A stretch of DNA of 64,000 bases from Begonia masoniana. Its lineage: Eukaryota; Streptophyta; Magnoliopsida; Cucurbitales; Begoniaceae. The stretch lies in contig CM039506.1 in assembly GCA_022432975.1 (NCBI GenBank), positions 18,942,531 to 19,006,530 of the forward strand. The letters run 5' to 3'. Under the pieces are notes generated by a model, which saw nothing but the letters and a program-made list of their open reading frames with translations, was not told where the DNA came from and ran no database searches. Both the position numbers and the translations under genes were made by a program. Numbering within the stretch: the first letter of the stretch is position 1; each line of letters starts with the position of its first letter. Shown piece after piece: positions 11,663 to 22,355 of the stretch.

Positions 11663-11925
11663 CTCGGCCTCAGCAGCGATCGGTTGCTGAGGCTATGAGC
11701 CTCAGCAGCGATCAGTCGCTGAGGCCATGAGCCTCAGCAGCGACTGATCGCTGAGGCCATGAGCCTCAGCAGCAACTGATCGCTGAGGCCATGAGCCTCA
11801 GCAGCGATCGGTTGCTGAGGCCATGAGCCTCAGCAGCTATCAGTCGCTGAGGCCATGAGCCTCAGCAGCGACTGATCGCTGGGGCCATGAGCCTCAGCAG
11901 CGATCGGTCGCTGCAGTAAGCAGCA
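11663..11925. repeat. 32-bp self-complementary tandem repeat in LTR
   Basis: atgagcctcagcagcgat-type units start every 32 bp (11695, 11727, 11759 and on) for about 7-8 copies. Each unit is itself an imperfect palindrome (gcctcagcagc ... gctgaggc), so both DNA and RNA can form serial hairpins. The 5' LTR copy has fewer units, and the CRM-like element at 22829 inserted inside this repeat. Confidence 0.93.
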
Positions 11926-13650
11926 ATCGATCACTGCCAGCGATCGAACCAGAAATCGATCGCTGCAGTGATCAAAACACACATCCTCTCCGGAATTTGA
12001 GATTCCAGAGAGCAAACCCTTCAGACTTTCAAGCTCTCTGGAATCCGATTCCAAAGAGCCACCACTTCATACATTCAAGCTCTCTAGAATCCGATTCCAG
12101 AGAGCAAACACTTCATATATTCTACACCTTTCCTCACCCATAAACACTTGCACTTACAACTTAACTTAATCAAAACTTATTCCTAAATTCATCCAACATA
12201 CAGCGGACTTTGCGGAATCCAACTGCATGGATACGTTCAAAACATCGATAAATACTCCTAAGCAGTTTCAATAAAAACATTTCGAAACGTTTTATAAACA
12301 ATTTCAAAACATAGCTTATCCACTACCAGAACCAAACATCCTATAACGTCTATACAATTTAACCAAAAACATCCAGATAATTCTCGAAATACATACACAA
12401 CCCCAAACCCTCAAAACACATATATACTTCCCCCACGGGTCGGTAAAGCATCGACTGCGCAACACACCACCGCAATCCATCATTCGTCAACTGCCTCATG
12501 CCTCAGGAGGAGGAAGCTCATCCTCACCTGTTTCCTCGTAAACACCTACACCATACAGACATCTATTAGATAAAAATCTCAGTAAGCTCTAGTAAATGCA
12601 AATGCGTGCTGTGCATATGAATCTGTAAATCATGCATTGTTTTCTTTACTTTACTTTACTTTGCTTTGCTTTGCTATAAACTGTATACCGAAGGGCCATT
12701 GCTTTACTTTACTTTGCTTTGCTTTGCTATAAACAGAATACCAAAGGGCCATTTAAACTATATACCGAAGGGTCATTTAAACTGTATACCGTAGGGACAT
12801 CATTTCTTTGCATTTACTTTAAAACGTCGTGCGGAAATTCGTTTTCATGACATTTGAAACACGTAATGCATGAACAGATATGAACGTAAAATAAACAATC
12901 AACATGCAAACCATCAAGACCGAAATAGAGTAACCTAGAATAATTATAAACCTATCTACCCGACCAAAGCAAATTAAAACAAACAATCCATTGAGATCCT
13001 CGACGCTACATCGAAGTACGGTGTAGGCCAATCGGCCAGAGAAGATCACGAGAACTTACCTCGCGTCCGTTGCAGCTCAAGCTCCGTCCACGAGCGTTGT
13101 TTGTCTGAGGCAAAACACAACGATCATCAATATCACGTGTTTAAACTTCTAATCGTCCGAATTCAACAAAACCTTAACTAAGGAAACTTTATAGAGCTCT
13201 AGTCCAATTCTTTGAGCTATTTATTCGAGCAATTTACGCTCGGCACCCCAATTCACAATTTACAAGTTTTTCCCGAAAATCCTTAAATTCTCAAATTTAA
13301 CATTTTTCCACAATTCGAGTTAACTTCGTCCAATAACGTTTAATACGTTCAATACGTCCTTAAACTATAAGGACCTATCGATTTCGAACCCTAAATCTCG
13401 ATTTTTAACGAAACCTAAACGAAACCCTAATTATTTAACTTCGTTAGAACTGATAACTAACGTCCGAAAGCTGTAGAATCTTACCTAGGACGTTGATCGG
13501 AGGAGAAAATGTGAAGAACCGGAGGAAGAACGGAGGAAAACGGAGGTCGAATCGTCGAGAACCGTCGACGGGCAGAGAGGAGGGCGCTCTCAGGTCTTCG
13601 TGAACGCCAGAGGAGAAATGGAAAAGTGAGGGAGAGAAGAGAGAAATTGT

Positions 13651-13660
13651 TATTTTATAA
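13651..13660 (-). promoter_or_regulatory. possible TATA box of outer-element LTR
   Basis: The minus strand reads TTATAAAATA about 390 bp into the LTR, followed by a CT-rich stretch (caatttctctcttctctccc) typical of a plant leader. The same sequence is kept in the other LTR near 34085. Confidence 0.45.
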
Positions 13661-14049
13661 ATTGGTTTGGCAGATTACCGTTTTGCCCTTACATTATTTT
13701 TATATTAGTTTTGTCGTTCGTTTCGTTAATTAACTAGCTATTTGGCTTCTCCAAATTCTCTTATTTCACCAATAAGTCCAACTTACTATTTGGGATCTAA
13801 CAAAACTATCCGTTCGCAAAACGGACCTCGTTTACTATTTTTACGAGAACGTCTTTCACATTACGAGAAATGTATTTACTCGGAATATAGCGTCAAAACT
13901 CTGAAAATTCTCATAATTTCCTTAAAATCCAAATTAATAATTAGGATCATAATGGTGCTTTCTTTTTGTGAAACGGGCTTGATTTGACATACTTACAAAA
14001 ATGCCATTATATATTAAAATTATAATATCCAGAAAAGCTGGATATTACA

Positions 14050-15811
14050 TTCCACCCACCTTATTTAAAATTTTGTCCTCAAAATTTGTCATAGCTTATA
14101 GCCTTTGATTTCAATGTTTCAGGTCAAGCGGCATTATGCTTCAATTATCACCTGTACTTACGGTCATTCATCGCTGTTCTTAACCAAAACTCTCCACCGT
14201 ACCCTCCAATATCGACCTTAAACTTGTATTCTCTACCTTCAATCTGATCGTACACTTCCTTACTAAAGTACTGAGCTAAATTAAATTCTTAAATCTCCAA
14301 TCGATTTGTCTAAAATTCTCCATAACTTCGTTGGCTTCGTCCGTAGTCGAAACTCACGTCGACCCAAACTTCTATATTCGATCGGGTAACGATTTGTTGT
14401 AACCGTATCACCCATAGGATTTCCTAGTCACCTATCTTCTTGAGTAACCCATTGACCTATGAAGACTATTTCTATGCGGATTTCCTAATTAAGTCCCCAT
14501 CGTTATACCCTACAACTATACGACTATAACACTACTTGGTCTATATGAGTCAAACTATGAACTACAGTCAGTATTACTTAGAATTCTATCTCTAACAAAA
14601 TTTGAACTCCCTTTTATCAACTCTGATCCCGTCATCCCTAGGGTTAATCTCTACGATTCTAATCCAAAACGTCGGCTATACCTTCCAACATTAGCCTTAA
14701 ATTTGAAATCTCTACTCTCAATTGGATTGTACATATCCTCACTCACACATTAAGTCTTCCTAAATCTCCTAAATCACATACTTTCCTTGGCAACTTACCA
14801 ATCCCGCCAGTTATTTCAGGGCGGATTTAACAACTAAGCTTACACTGTTATACTCCTCGAACTATGTCACCAGAGTTTTGTCCTTAAATTCTACCACTAT
14901 ATTCTAATTAAAGTTCTCACACTGCTTACGTTACACTCCTTTGTTTATCTTAAACTCTATTTGCTCTAAGCACGGTCAAGTCTCTAAATCTCCTCATTGA
15001 TTCGTTCTAAACTAATCATTCTAATCTAAGCCATTCATGCACTACTTGGTCTCGGCTTGCCAAACCCGAGTCGATCACTAGAAATTTACTAACTTAATCT
15101 CACCTCTAAGTTTACTTAGATGGTTTCGGTGATAATTCTCACTCTCCTTATTCTATAAATCGCAAATTTTCAATTTGTTATCCTTTAAACGCCAATCTAA
15201 GCTCTCATTTATTCCAACGATCTACTTTACCTTCACTAAATTCCTCAAGGCTACTTTGAGTTCATCGACTAATCTATATTTGTTCACTCCTTCCAATCAG
15301 GTTCCAACTATTCTATTCGAAAATCATTCTAAGTTCAACTCTTGAATTCTATCTTAATCTAGATACTCTTATCTTCACACGAACCCCCAATATATGAGTT
15401 CTATGGTACTCCTTCATCTATTTAAACACACTCATATATTACAACAATCTAGGGTATCCCTTTTTATAGGTTTATTTCTAAATTTTCACCTTCCTTGACT
15501 AGTCATAATCTAATACTCCAAAAGGTTGTCAATTAGACACAATCCCTACCTACTTAAAATCCATATCTCATAGGGCGTATTCCTCTAATTATTATTAAAC
15601 TCTAGGTGCGCAAACTCCGTTGATTAAATCAAACTAATCTTACTAACGTATAACTATATTTCTATACGGCGTTTATTGTTATAAGTTTGTCCTATTATCT
15701 TCTATTCGGGGTTCACTTAGTAATTCCTTCTTACTCACCTATTACTCTCTTCTTTACTAATTTCAGATCTAAATACTTTATCTATCAAATACATATCATT
15801 GTACAAGTAAT
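14050..15811 (-). other. internal region without gene between gag and 3' LTR; PPT at 14050-14062
   Basis: The polypurine tract (minus strand AAGGTGGGTGGAA) directly precedes the 3' LTR. The remaining 1.75 kb, where protease and pol would be expected, has no long open frame on either strand and no recognisable pol motif. It is AT-rich with many short tct/cta/act words. I cannot tell a fully decayed pol from unrelated filler. Confidence 0.7.
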
Positions 15812-16274
15812 TTAAATAATACCTGCAATTGTAGAAGGCTGGGCCCCATCGTCGGCGTTGTCAGGCTCGATGAATGCAAAGACTCTCGGTACAACCTTTC
15901 TTTGATCCCTGCCATGTTGATCTCCGCCTGATTGACCTCGACCTCGATTATGGCAGTCTTTAACAAAATGGCCTGGTTCTCCACACCAATAGCACACATT
16001 TGTGCCTACTCTGCACTGTCCTCTGTGCTCCCTCTGGCATTTAGGACAAAGAGGTAACCGAGAAGCTCCTTGTACTTGTTTGCCTTTCCCTCGATCGTTA
16101 CCTCCCTCCAGAGGCCTTTTAACGTCTCTTTGTGGTTGTTGTTGCGGCTGTGCTCTCAGCTGCCAACCTAGGTCCTGCGACTGAGGTTGTATCTCACGGA
16201 AGAAGCCCTTAGCTGGCTCCCTCAGTCTAACACAAGTAGCTCTGGCAGCCTCAATATCCAGAGCTCTAGCTGTG
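15812..16274 (-). pseudogene. gag C-terminal part of outer element (cut by insertion)
   Basis: Minus-strand frame with a Q/P-rich linker, a CPKCQREHRGQC motif, then zinc knuckle CYWCGEPGHFVKDC (CX2CX4HX4C) near 15995-15955, and a stop after ...TIAGII just where protease would begin in a full element. The other half is at 21706-22343. Counting one copy of the CTGTG target duplication, the two halves are in one frame of 366 codons plus stop, so this gag was intact when the inner element landed. Confidence 0.88.
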
Positions 16275-16957
16275 TGATGCGAACCACGCCAACGATGTGA
16301 CGGTGACCCACGATCAAAATATTGGCGTCGTCGCTAACCCAGAATCTACAAGTTCGAAGAGGAAATCCTTGACCCGAAATCTATACAGATCCGAACCTTG
16401 GAATGAGGAGGATGCCACAAACGAATATGACTGTTCGTTTGATAAGTCTGATTTTGAACGCCACAAGGAGAACCTTGATAAGTTCAGAGTTTCTTCAAGA
16501 AACTAAGAGAAATTCTCTCACAATTAGATAAAACCTGAATCTCCTTTTTTTATTCAACTAAGAATGAATTTATAGGCATGAAACACCCCTTCATGCTAGG
16601 GTTTCAATAACAAAATTACTATCCTATCCTTGTAACTATTAATTAAAAATAATGACAATTGCTAAAATAATGACAAATACGACAAGTACTTTTTAAACCT
16701 TAAAAACGACAATCGAATTAACTAAATAAATAAAACGACAATGACATAAACATCATCCCAAAACAGCTTGGATTATGGGAACAAGCTCTGGTTCTTGGTT
16801 CGAAACGCAAGTTCCTTCTTGAGATAGGATCTGATGGACCAAATTGCTCATTTGCTCCTTTATCCGCTTCGTCTTTGATCTCGTTATTGGTTCAGCCGTA
16901 TCTTCAATTGGATCCTTATTCTTGAGCTTTGACTGGGTCTGAACTTGGATCACATCA
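16275..16957 (-). repeat. 3' LTR of non-autonomous CRM-like element (683 bp)
   Basis: tgatgcgaaccacgcc ... ggatcacatca, followed inward by the polypurine tract (minus strand GAAGGGGGAGGGAA, about 16958-16972). The last 205 nt of the second open frame lie inside it. Confidence 0.93.
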
Positions 16958-18018
16958 TTCCCTCCCCCTTCGAAAAGATTCGTCCTCGAATCTCCTGCAT
17001 CATATAAAAACAAATTAGTAAAATTAAAACACGTGCTTACATTACCGTATTCACTCAGTTGGTCGATCTTGTAAGCGGTGTCATTGATGCGCTCTAGGAA
17101 TTGGAAAGGTTTATCTCCTCGAGGTTGTAACTTGTTATTTCGTTTGTTTGGAAACCTTTCTTTTTGTAGACGTAGCCAAACCAAATCTCCGGGTTCAAAA
17201 ATAAGTCTTACCATTGAATGAAATTTCTTAGCAAATTCATCTTTTTTACTTTCATGCACAAGAACAAACTTATTAGTAAACGGAGTTAATAAATTTAACG
17301 GATTTAATAGATTAAAATCATCAATAATATCAAATAGTGAATAATATCGAATAGAAATAAAATCCTTTAAAACGCAAAAATCAGATTGGAAACTCGCAAA
17401 ATATATATCTACAATTTTGTCATAAAACAAGTTGTGTGCAAAGTAATCAATGACAAATTTTCCAATAAAATAATTTTGCATATTATCTATCAACCTTGTA
17501 CATATAATAGGTGCAATATAAAAATCATATGGCCTTACCAACCACTTAAACCTGTTTGATGTTTCCGGTTGACTTGGAACTGACGTACTTAGTACGAGAT
17601 CTTTTTGCTTCTTCATCTCCCTCAACGGAGAAATTTGTCTCCGAAACTCCTCGGGAATGTCATATTTATTTTTCTGCAAAAGAAAAGAAACAACACTTGG
17701 AAGAAAACTTGGTAAGTCGTTAGATGATAAATAAACATCTTTATATAAAAGCAAAATCATCTCACGCTTATCCTCACTTTTGTTCATCAACACGATTTGT
17801 TTCTCACTTGACTTTTGTTCACTCTCTCCCTCGATTTTTATCTTTTTTCCCTCAATTTTTCTCTCTTGCTCCCTCGGCTTTTCATCCCTCTTTGTGCTAT
17901 TTTCAACTATTTTTCTTTCTCCACTTGCTTTTTCTATTTTGACATCTTTTTCAACTAATATCTTTTCACTTTTTTCTTTATTGTTCACTCGATTTCTGCA
18001 ACCTAATTTGATCTGCAA
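16753..18018 (-). CDS. second frame of non-autonomous CRM-like element: charged N-terminus, unknown aromatic-rich middle, integrase C-terminal tail
   Basis: 421 codons from the first ATG. Residues 10-90 are Lys/Glu-rich and low complexity. Residues about 100-135 (DLPSFLPSVVSFLL...) resemble the linker that precedes reverse transcriptase in CRM polyproteins. Residues about 157-265 are aromatic- and Ile-rich and I do not recognise them. Residues 272-345 match the integrase C-terminal domain (FEPGDLVWLRLQKERFP, GDKPFQFLERIND). Residues 378-395 (PITRSKTKRIKEQ) match the short basic tail of CRM integrases, encoded inside the 3' LTR. No RT, RNase H, HHCC or D,D,E motif is present. It overlaps the gag-protease frame by 41 nt in a shifted frame, so it would need frameshifting or its own start; an indel breaking one long frame is equally possible. 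Confidence 0.6.
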   Translation of the reverse strand: MQIKLGCRNRVNNKEKSEKILVEKDVKIEKASGERKIVENSTKRDEKPREQERKIEGKKIKIEGESEQKSSEKQIVLMNKSEDKREMILLLYKDVYLSSNDLPSFLPSVVSFLLQKNKYDIPEEFRRQISPLREMKKQKDLVLSTSVPSQPETSNRFKWLVRPYDFYIAPIICTRLIDNMQNYFIGKFVIDYFAHNLFYDKIVDIYFASFQSDFCVLKDFISIRYYSLFDIIDDFNLLNPLNLLTPFTNKFVLVHESKKDEFAKKFHSMVRLIFEPGDLVWLRLQKERFPNKRNNKLQPRGDKPFQFLERINDTAYKIDQLSEYGNVSTCFNFTNLFLYDAGDSRTNLFEGGGNDVIQVQTQSKLKNKDPIEDTAEPITRSKTKRIKEQMSNLVHQILSQEGTCVSNQEPELVPIIQAVLG

Positions 18019-19675
18019 AGACCTCTCTCGGGGATAAGGGTACTAATGTGATTGGCTTGTGTTTATGGGTGAATGAATACTTGTTGGTGAAACCATCATG
18101 TTGCACTCTTCGATCAAATTGCCACGGTCTTCCCAACAGGATATGACTAGCTTGCATCGGTACCACCTCGCACTTCACTTCGTCTTCGTACTTTCCAATC
18201 CAAAAGGGTACCACCACTTGCTTGGTGACACGTACCTCCCCACTATCATTCAACCATTGCAGCTTGTAAGGTCGTGGATGTTTCAACGTTAACAATCCCA
18301 ATTTCTCCACCATAGAAGCACTAGCCACGTTGGTACAACTTCCCCCGTCGACTATGACGCTACACACTTTGTCTTTCACGTGGCACCGGGTGTGGAAAAT
18401 ATTTTCTCGCTGCACCTTATCATCTTCGTCCTCCTTTATCTGTGCACTCAAGGCACGTCGTGCAACCAAAAGGAAGTCTCCGTTGGCAGCTCCTACCTCC
18501 TCATCATCCGTGGAAACATACTCCAATGATGGCATATCTGATTCACCCTCGTCATCACTAGCCTCGGACTCGATCTCTCCACTCTCCCGCAACACCATCA
18601 CTCGCTTATTTGGGCATTGACTTGCAATATGTCCTCTCCCAAGACATTTGAAACACTTGATCTCACTAGAGCGATTGGGTGTAGGCGTTGGTTTGGCGTG
18701 GTTGGGAGAGGGAGTAGTTGTTGCCCGCTGTTCAAACTTACCCTTGGAAGTGGAGGGACTCTCTTCCTTCTTCGGATACTTTGGTTTCCAAGGCATTTGG
18801 TTCGAACTATGTTGACGGTTACTACTACGTCGTTGCTGCTGTCTCTCTACCTTCAAGGACATGTGAACCAAGTCTTCAATCTCGACGTAATGTTGTAGCT
18901 CAATCGCGTCGGCAATCTCGCGATTCAACCCCCTCAAGAATCTAGACATTGTCGCTTCTCGATCCTCTTCGACATTGGCCCGTATCATCGTCATCTCCAT
19001 ATCCTTGTAATATTCATCCACACTCCGACTCCCTTGCCGAAGAGTTTGCAATTTGTTGTGTAGATCACGACGGTAATGACTCGGTACAAATCGTCGTCGC
19101 ATCACCCTCTTCATCTCTGCCCAACTCTCAATGGGAAGGTCTTCGTCTTGCCTTCGATCGAGACACAACTTGTCCCACCACACTATTGCATACTCTGTAA
19201 ATTCTATGGCAGCAAGCTTCACTTTCTTTCGCTCGGAGTAGTTGTGGCAATCAAAAACTAGCTCTATTTTTCGTTCCCAGTCCAGGTACTCCTCTGGATC
19301 ACTTTTTCCTCGAAACTCAGGAATCTTCATCTTGATGTTTCCCAAATTATAATCAAGTCGGCCTCGGTCTTGTCTTGCGCGGTCATTCCCATGTCTTCCA
19401 CGACTGCCCACGGACACCCTATCAAGATCATCCTCCAAGTTTCTCTCATCAATTTCATCGATCTCTTCCATAGGGAACTGCCTACGCTGGTTTCTTCTCA
19501 GTGCATTATGCCCAGCCTGGGGTTGAACTCGTGTCGCAATCTGTTCCACTTGATCAATTCGCTCATTGATTTCATTGAACCCTTGTCTCATCAGCCGTCT
19601 CATCTCCCCCATGATCGCCTCCATTTGTAAATTTGGCATGTTAGCTGGACGTTGGTTGTCTTCTGCGTCGGACAT
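17978..19675 (-). CDS. gag-protease protein of CRM-like element
   Basis: 565 residues, uninterrupted, starting MSDAEDNQRP 5' of a clear gag domain. An N-terminal helical segment (about 15-50) is followed by an acidic/basic linker, the retrotransposon gag domain at about 115-265 (CHNYSERKKVKLAA, IVWWDKL, MRRRFVPSHYRRDL), a Ser/Thr/Pro-rich linker, and a CX2CX4HX4C zinc knuckle at 341-354 (CFKCLGRGHIASQC). A retroviral-type aspartic protease follows, with VIVDGGSCTNV at 441-450 and a second-half ILLGRPW motif at about 512-518. DGG in place of the usual D-S/T-G is common in this lineage. The protein would form the particle and process it. It is the best-preserved frame of this element and could serve a parasite that borrows reverse transcriptase. 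Confidence 0.88.
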   Translation of the reverse strand: MSDAEDNQRPANMPNLQMEAIMGEMRRLMRQGFNEINERIDQVEQIATRVQPQAGHNALRRNQRRQFPMEEIDEIDERNLEDDLDRVSVGSRGRHGNDRARQDRGRLDYNLGNIKMKIPEFRGKSDPEEYLDWERKIELVFDCHNYSERKKVKLAAIEFTEYAIVWWDKLCLDRRQDEDLPIESWAEMKRVMRRRFVPSHYRRDLHNKLQTLRQGSRSVDEYYKDMEMTMIRANVEEDREATMSRFLRGLNREIADAIELQHYVEIEDLVHMSLKVERQQQRRSSNRQHSSNQMPWKPKYPKKEESPSTSKGKFEQRATTTPSPNHAKPTPTPNRSSEIKCFKCLGRGHIASQCPNKRVMVLRESGEIESEASDDEGESDMPSLEYVSTDDEEVGAANGDFLLVARRALSAQIKEDEDDKVQRENIFHTRCHVKDKVCSVIVDGGSCTNVASASMVEKLGLLTLKHPRPYKLQWLNDSGEVRVTKQVVVPFWIGKYEDEVKCEVVPMQASHILLGRPWQFDRRVQHDGFTNKYSFTHKHKPITLVPLSPREVFADQIRLQKSSEQ

Positions 19676-19703
19676 GGTTAGGTATTCTCTGCAAGAACGT
19701 AGA

Positions 19704-20200
19704 AGGTGAAGTAAAATAGGACCTCACAACACTCCCTCACGTGTTTCACTCGAAAATGTGGAAAATCACTCAATTTCACTCGTGTTTGCTCTCAATAATA
19801 TTGGCTTTTACCTTTAGATATGCTCACCCACTCGTGCCTTTTCCACTCGATTTTTTTTTTTTTTTTTAAAGAAAACTAATCAAATAGTAATAAATGAGTT
19901 TTCCTGCAATAACAAAAACTGACAAACCAAAATAAAAAGAACAAAAAAATAAATAAATAAATAAATAATGGTAAAATAAGTACTACAATTACGAAACAAA
20001 TAAGAAAGTAAAAGGTGAAGAAATATAGGACCTCACAGCACTCCCTCACGTGTTTCACTCGAAATGAAGAAAAATCACTCAATTGCACTCGTGTTTACAC
20101 TCAATAATATTGGCTGTTACCCTCTAATATGCTCACTCACTCGTGCCTTTTTCCACTTGAATTCTCTTTGATTTCTTTCGAAACTAACCGAATAGTAATG
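19704..20200 (-). repeat. direct repeat of about 150-190 bp in the element leader
   Basis: 19704-19895 and 20012-20200 match closely: aggacctcaca-cactccctcacgtg, caataatattggct, ctcgtgcctttttccac and aatagtaat recur in order at a spacing of about 308 bp. Between copies are A-rich and AAAT-rich stretches and a 17-T run (19851-19867). Noncoding. Confidence 0.85.
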
Positions 20201-20355
20201 GAAGTTCACAAGTGGCGAACTAAACAAGACAAACCAAAATAACAGACACTACAATTAGTGATGAAAGAACTAGCTCAAAATAATCAGAATAGTATAAGGA
20301 TGCAAAGGAACAATCCAATGAGGTAAGGTAGTTGAATAGATTTAGAGAATCACAA

Positions 20356-20434
20356 TTTTTTTTTTTTTTTTTTTGAATTTGTAACCGAATTGGTAACCGA
20401 ATTTGTAACAGAATTGGTAACCGAATTTGTAGAT
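20356..20434 (-). repeat. 19-T run and 12-bp tandem repeat
   Basis: T run at 20356-20374, then five 12-bp units alternating gaatttgtaacc and gaattggtaacc to 20434. Lies in the leader of the non-autonomous element. Confidence 0.9.
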
Positions 20435-20610
20435 AACGTTTTAGTGCCCAAACCAAATCGGAATTTTACGTTCAGGAATGATTTGGAAAGATAAAAATCT
20501 CATCTAACAACTTGAAAAATAACAATTTCGCAATCGAAATCGTTATCAAGATGAAAACTGCGAAATACTTTTGAGCATCACCAATCCTTGACAGTTACAA
20601 AATTTCACTT

Positions 20611-20855
20611 TTGAATAAGCAAACAAGATCCGATTTTGACGTTTCAATACAGATCGAAAAGATAAAACGCTAATTCACAAATCATAAGATGCTGACAATT
20701 TTGTTTGAGGTCTAGAAAATATTCGAATGATTAAAATGGTTTTAACCAGATTTGAGTACACCAGAACGAAATCGATGACACTTACAAAAAATGTAAATTT
20801 GAATAGGAAAACAAGATCCGATTTTGACGTTTCAACACAGATCGAAAAGCTAACA
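20611..20855 (-). repeat. second direct repeat in the leader
   Basis: A segment containing acaagatccgattttgacg then gatcgaaaag occurs near 20623-20672 and again near 20809-20855, about 185 bp apart. The rest of 20435-21014 holds no gene that I can see. Confidence 0.8.
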
Positions 20856-21014
20856 CGACGTTCTATGATTTATATGAAGACGATGTTTTCGTTTGATGCA
20901 TATTTGAATAGCGAATCAACGAGACAAATTGAAACAGATTTCAAGACTCAAGAACAAAATTTCTGAAACAAAACAAAACGGAAAGGAGGGATAGAACCTG
21001 ACGAACTCGATTTG

Positions 21015-21026
21015 GCTCTGATACCA
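21015..21026 (-). other. primer-binding site (initiator-Met tRNA)
   Basis: The minus strand reads TGGTATCAGAGC two bases inside the 5' LTR (21029-21700). It fixes the orientation of the inner element. Confidence 0.9.
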
Positions 21027-21028
21027 AA

Positions 21029-21700
21029 TGATGCGAACCACGCCAACGATGTGACGGTGACCCACGATCAAAATATTGGCGTCGTCGCTAACCCAGAATC
21101 TACAAGTTCGAAGAGGAAATCCTTGACCCGAAATCTATACAGATCCGAACCTTGGAATGAGGAGGACGCCACAAACGAATATGACTGTTCGTTTGATAAG
21201 TCTGATTTTGAACGCCACAAGGAGAACCTTGATAAGTTCGGAGTTTCTTCAAGAACTAAGAGAAATTCTCTCACAATTAGATAAAACCTGAATCCCTTTT
21301 GTTATTCAACTAAGAATGAATTTATAGGCATGGAAACCCCGCTAGGGTTTCAATAACAAAATTACTATCCTATCCTTGTACTATTAATTTAAAATAAATG
21401 ACAATTGCTAAAATAATGACAAAGACGACAGTACTTTTTAAACCTTAAAAACGACATCGAATTAACTAAATAAATAAAACGACAATGACATAACATCATC
21501 CCAAAACAGCTTGGATTATGGGAACAAGCTATGGTTCTTGGTTCGAAACGCAAGTTCCTTCTTGAGATAGGATCTGATGGACCAAATTGCTCATTTGCTC
21601 CTTTATCCGCTTCGTCTTTGATCTCGTTATTGGTTCAGCCGTATCTTCAATTGGATCCTTATTCTTGAGCTTTGACTGGGTCTGAACTTGGATCACATCA
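21029..21700 (-). repeat. 5' LTR of non-autonomous CRM-like element (672 bp)
   Basis: Pairs with 16275-16957 across its full length. Visible differences are mostly one- to few-base deletions and short indels, with few substitutions. Confidence 0.93.
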
Positions 21701-21705
21701 CTGTG

Positions 21706-22343
21706 ATGTCAGAATAGGACACATCAATAATACCTGACACAACCACGTGCATCCGGATCTCTGAATTAAGGCCCTCCATAAACTGGTGTACCTTCTCCTC
21801 GTTATCGCTGACAAGGCGCGGTGCAAATCGCGATAAAGTCTCGAACTTCCGGATATACTCTGCAACTGAACCTGTCTGCCTCAGCTGCGTAAACTCATTC
21901 CTCTTCGCCACTCTCACTGTGCGGTTAAAATACTTGTCAAAAAATACAAACTTGAACCGATCCCAAGTCATAACTGATACGTCCGTCGTCGCCTTGATCG
22001 AATCCCACCAGAAACGGGCATCCATTGCTAAGTGAAAGGTAGCATACGCCACCATGCTCCCGTTCCCTACCTCGGCATAAGCTAACATATCCTCCATAAC
22101 TCGGATCCATTCCTCCGCAACAGTAGGATCTGATGATCGACCATCGAACACTGGAGGTCGTAGGCCCTGAAACTTCTGCATGCCTTGGTTGTTGGGAACT
22201 ATCAAATCTCGGGCCCTTTGGTTCTCCCGATTTACTAAATCCGTAATCTGTTGCGCTTGCCGGTCCATATGCTGAGACTGGCGATCTATCAACTCCGTAA
22301 ATCGATCTAGCGCGTCATCTCTAGGATCCCTTCCTCGAACCAT
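21706..22343 (-). pseudogene. gag N-terminal part of outer element (cut by insertion)
   Basis: Starts MVRGRDPRDD at 22343 and carries the retrotransposon gag domain (AEEWIRVMEDMLAYAE, FWWDSI, KYFNRTVRVAKRNEF, LRQTGSVAEYIRKFE). This is the same family as the Tekay-type gag at both window ends. The frame is open to the CTGTG target duplication where the CRM-like element inserted; the remainder is 15812-16274. Confidence 0.88.
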
Positions 22344-22355
22344 TTTATAAAAATC

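Larger units (their letters stand above)
11408..14049 (-). repeat. 3' LTR of outer gag-only element (2642 bp)
   Basis: Begins tgtaacaccc and ends ggatattaca on the plus strand, next to a polypurine tract on the inner side. The copy at 22505-22828 plus 32219-34475 matches it almost base for base, apart from small indels and fewer copies of a 32-bp repeat. It also holds a CTTTA/CTTTG microsatellite with repeated ataccgaagggccatt (12650-12800) and an inverted ctctctggaatccgattcc motif (12030-12105). Open frames here are short and not conserved as proteins. Confidence 0.93.
16275..21700 (-). mobile_element. non-autonomous CRM-like LTR retrotransposon (5426 bp)
   Basis: LTRs 16275-16957 and 21029-21700 start TGATGCG and end CACATCA. 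They are flanked by CTGTG duplications (16270-16274 and 21701-21705) within the host element's gag. Minus-strand order: 5' LTR, PBS, a 1.3-kb leader with internal repeats, gag-protease frame, a second frame with only an integrase C-terminal domain, PPT, 3' LTR. TGATG...CATCA ends, the CHNYSE / VWWD gag motifs, the DGGSCTNV protease and a pol tail running into the LTR are features I associate with the CRM (centromeric retrotransposon) lineage. Reverse transcriptase, RNase H and the integrase core are missing. The two LTRs differ mainly by small indels, which suggests recent insertion. Confidence 0.88.

Noticed and set aside
11830..12054. 74-codon minus-strand frame (also at 32258-32482)
   Set aside because: Present in both LTR copies only because the LTRs are duplicates; it spans the 32-bp palindromic repeat and resembles no protein.
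13742..13987. 81-codon plus-strand frame in the outer LTR
   Set aside because: The matching LTR (34222 on) has it broken by indels, it lies in promoter-region sequence, and it has no domain.
17724..19630. Plus-strand frames of 60-96 codons opposite the gag and second frame
   Set aside because: Antisense shadows of the minus-strand coding regions, with no family resemblance.
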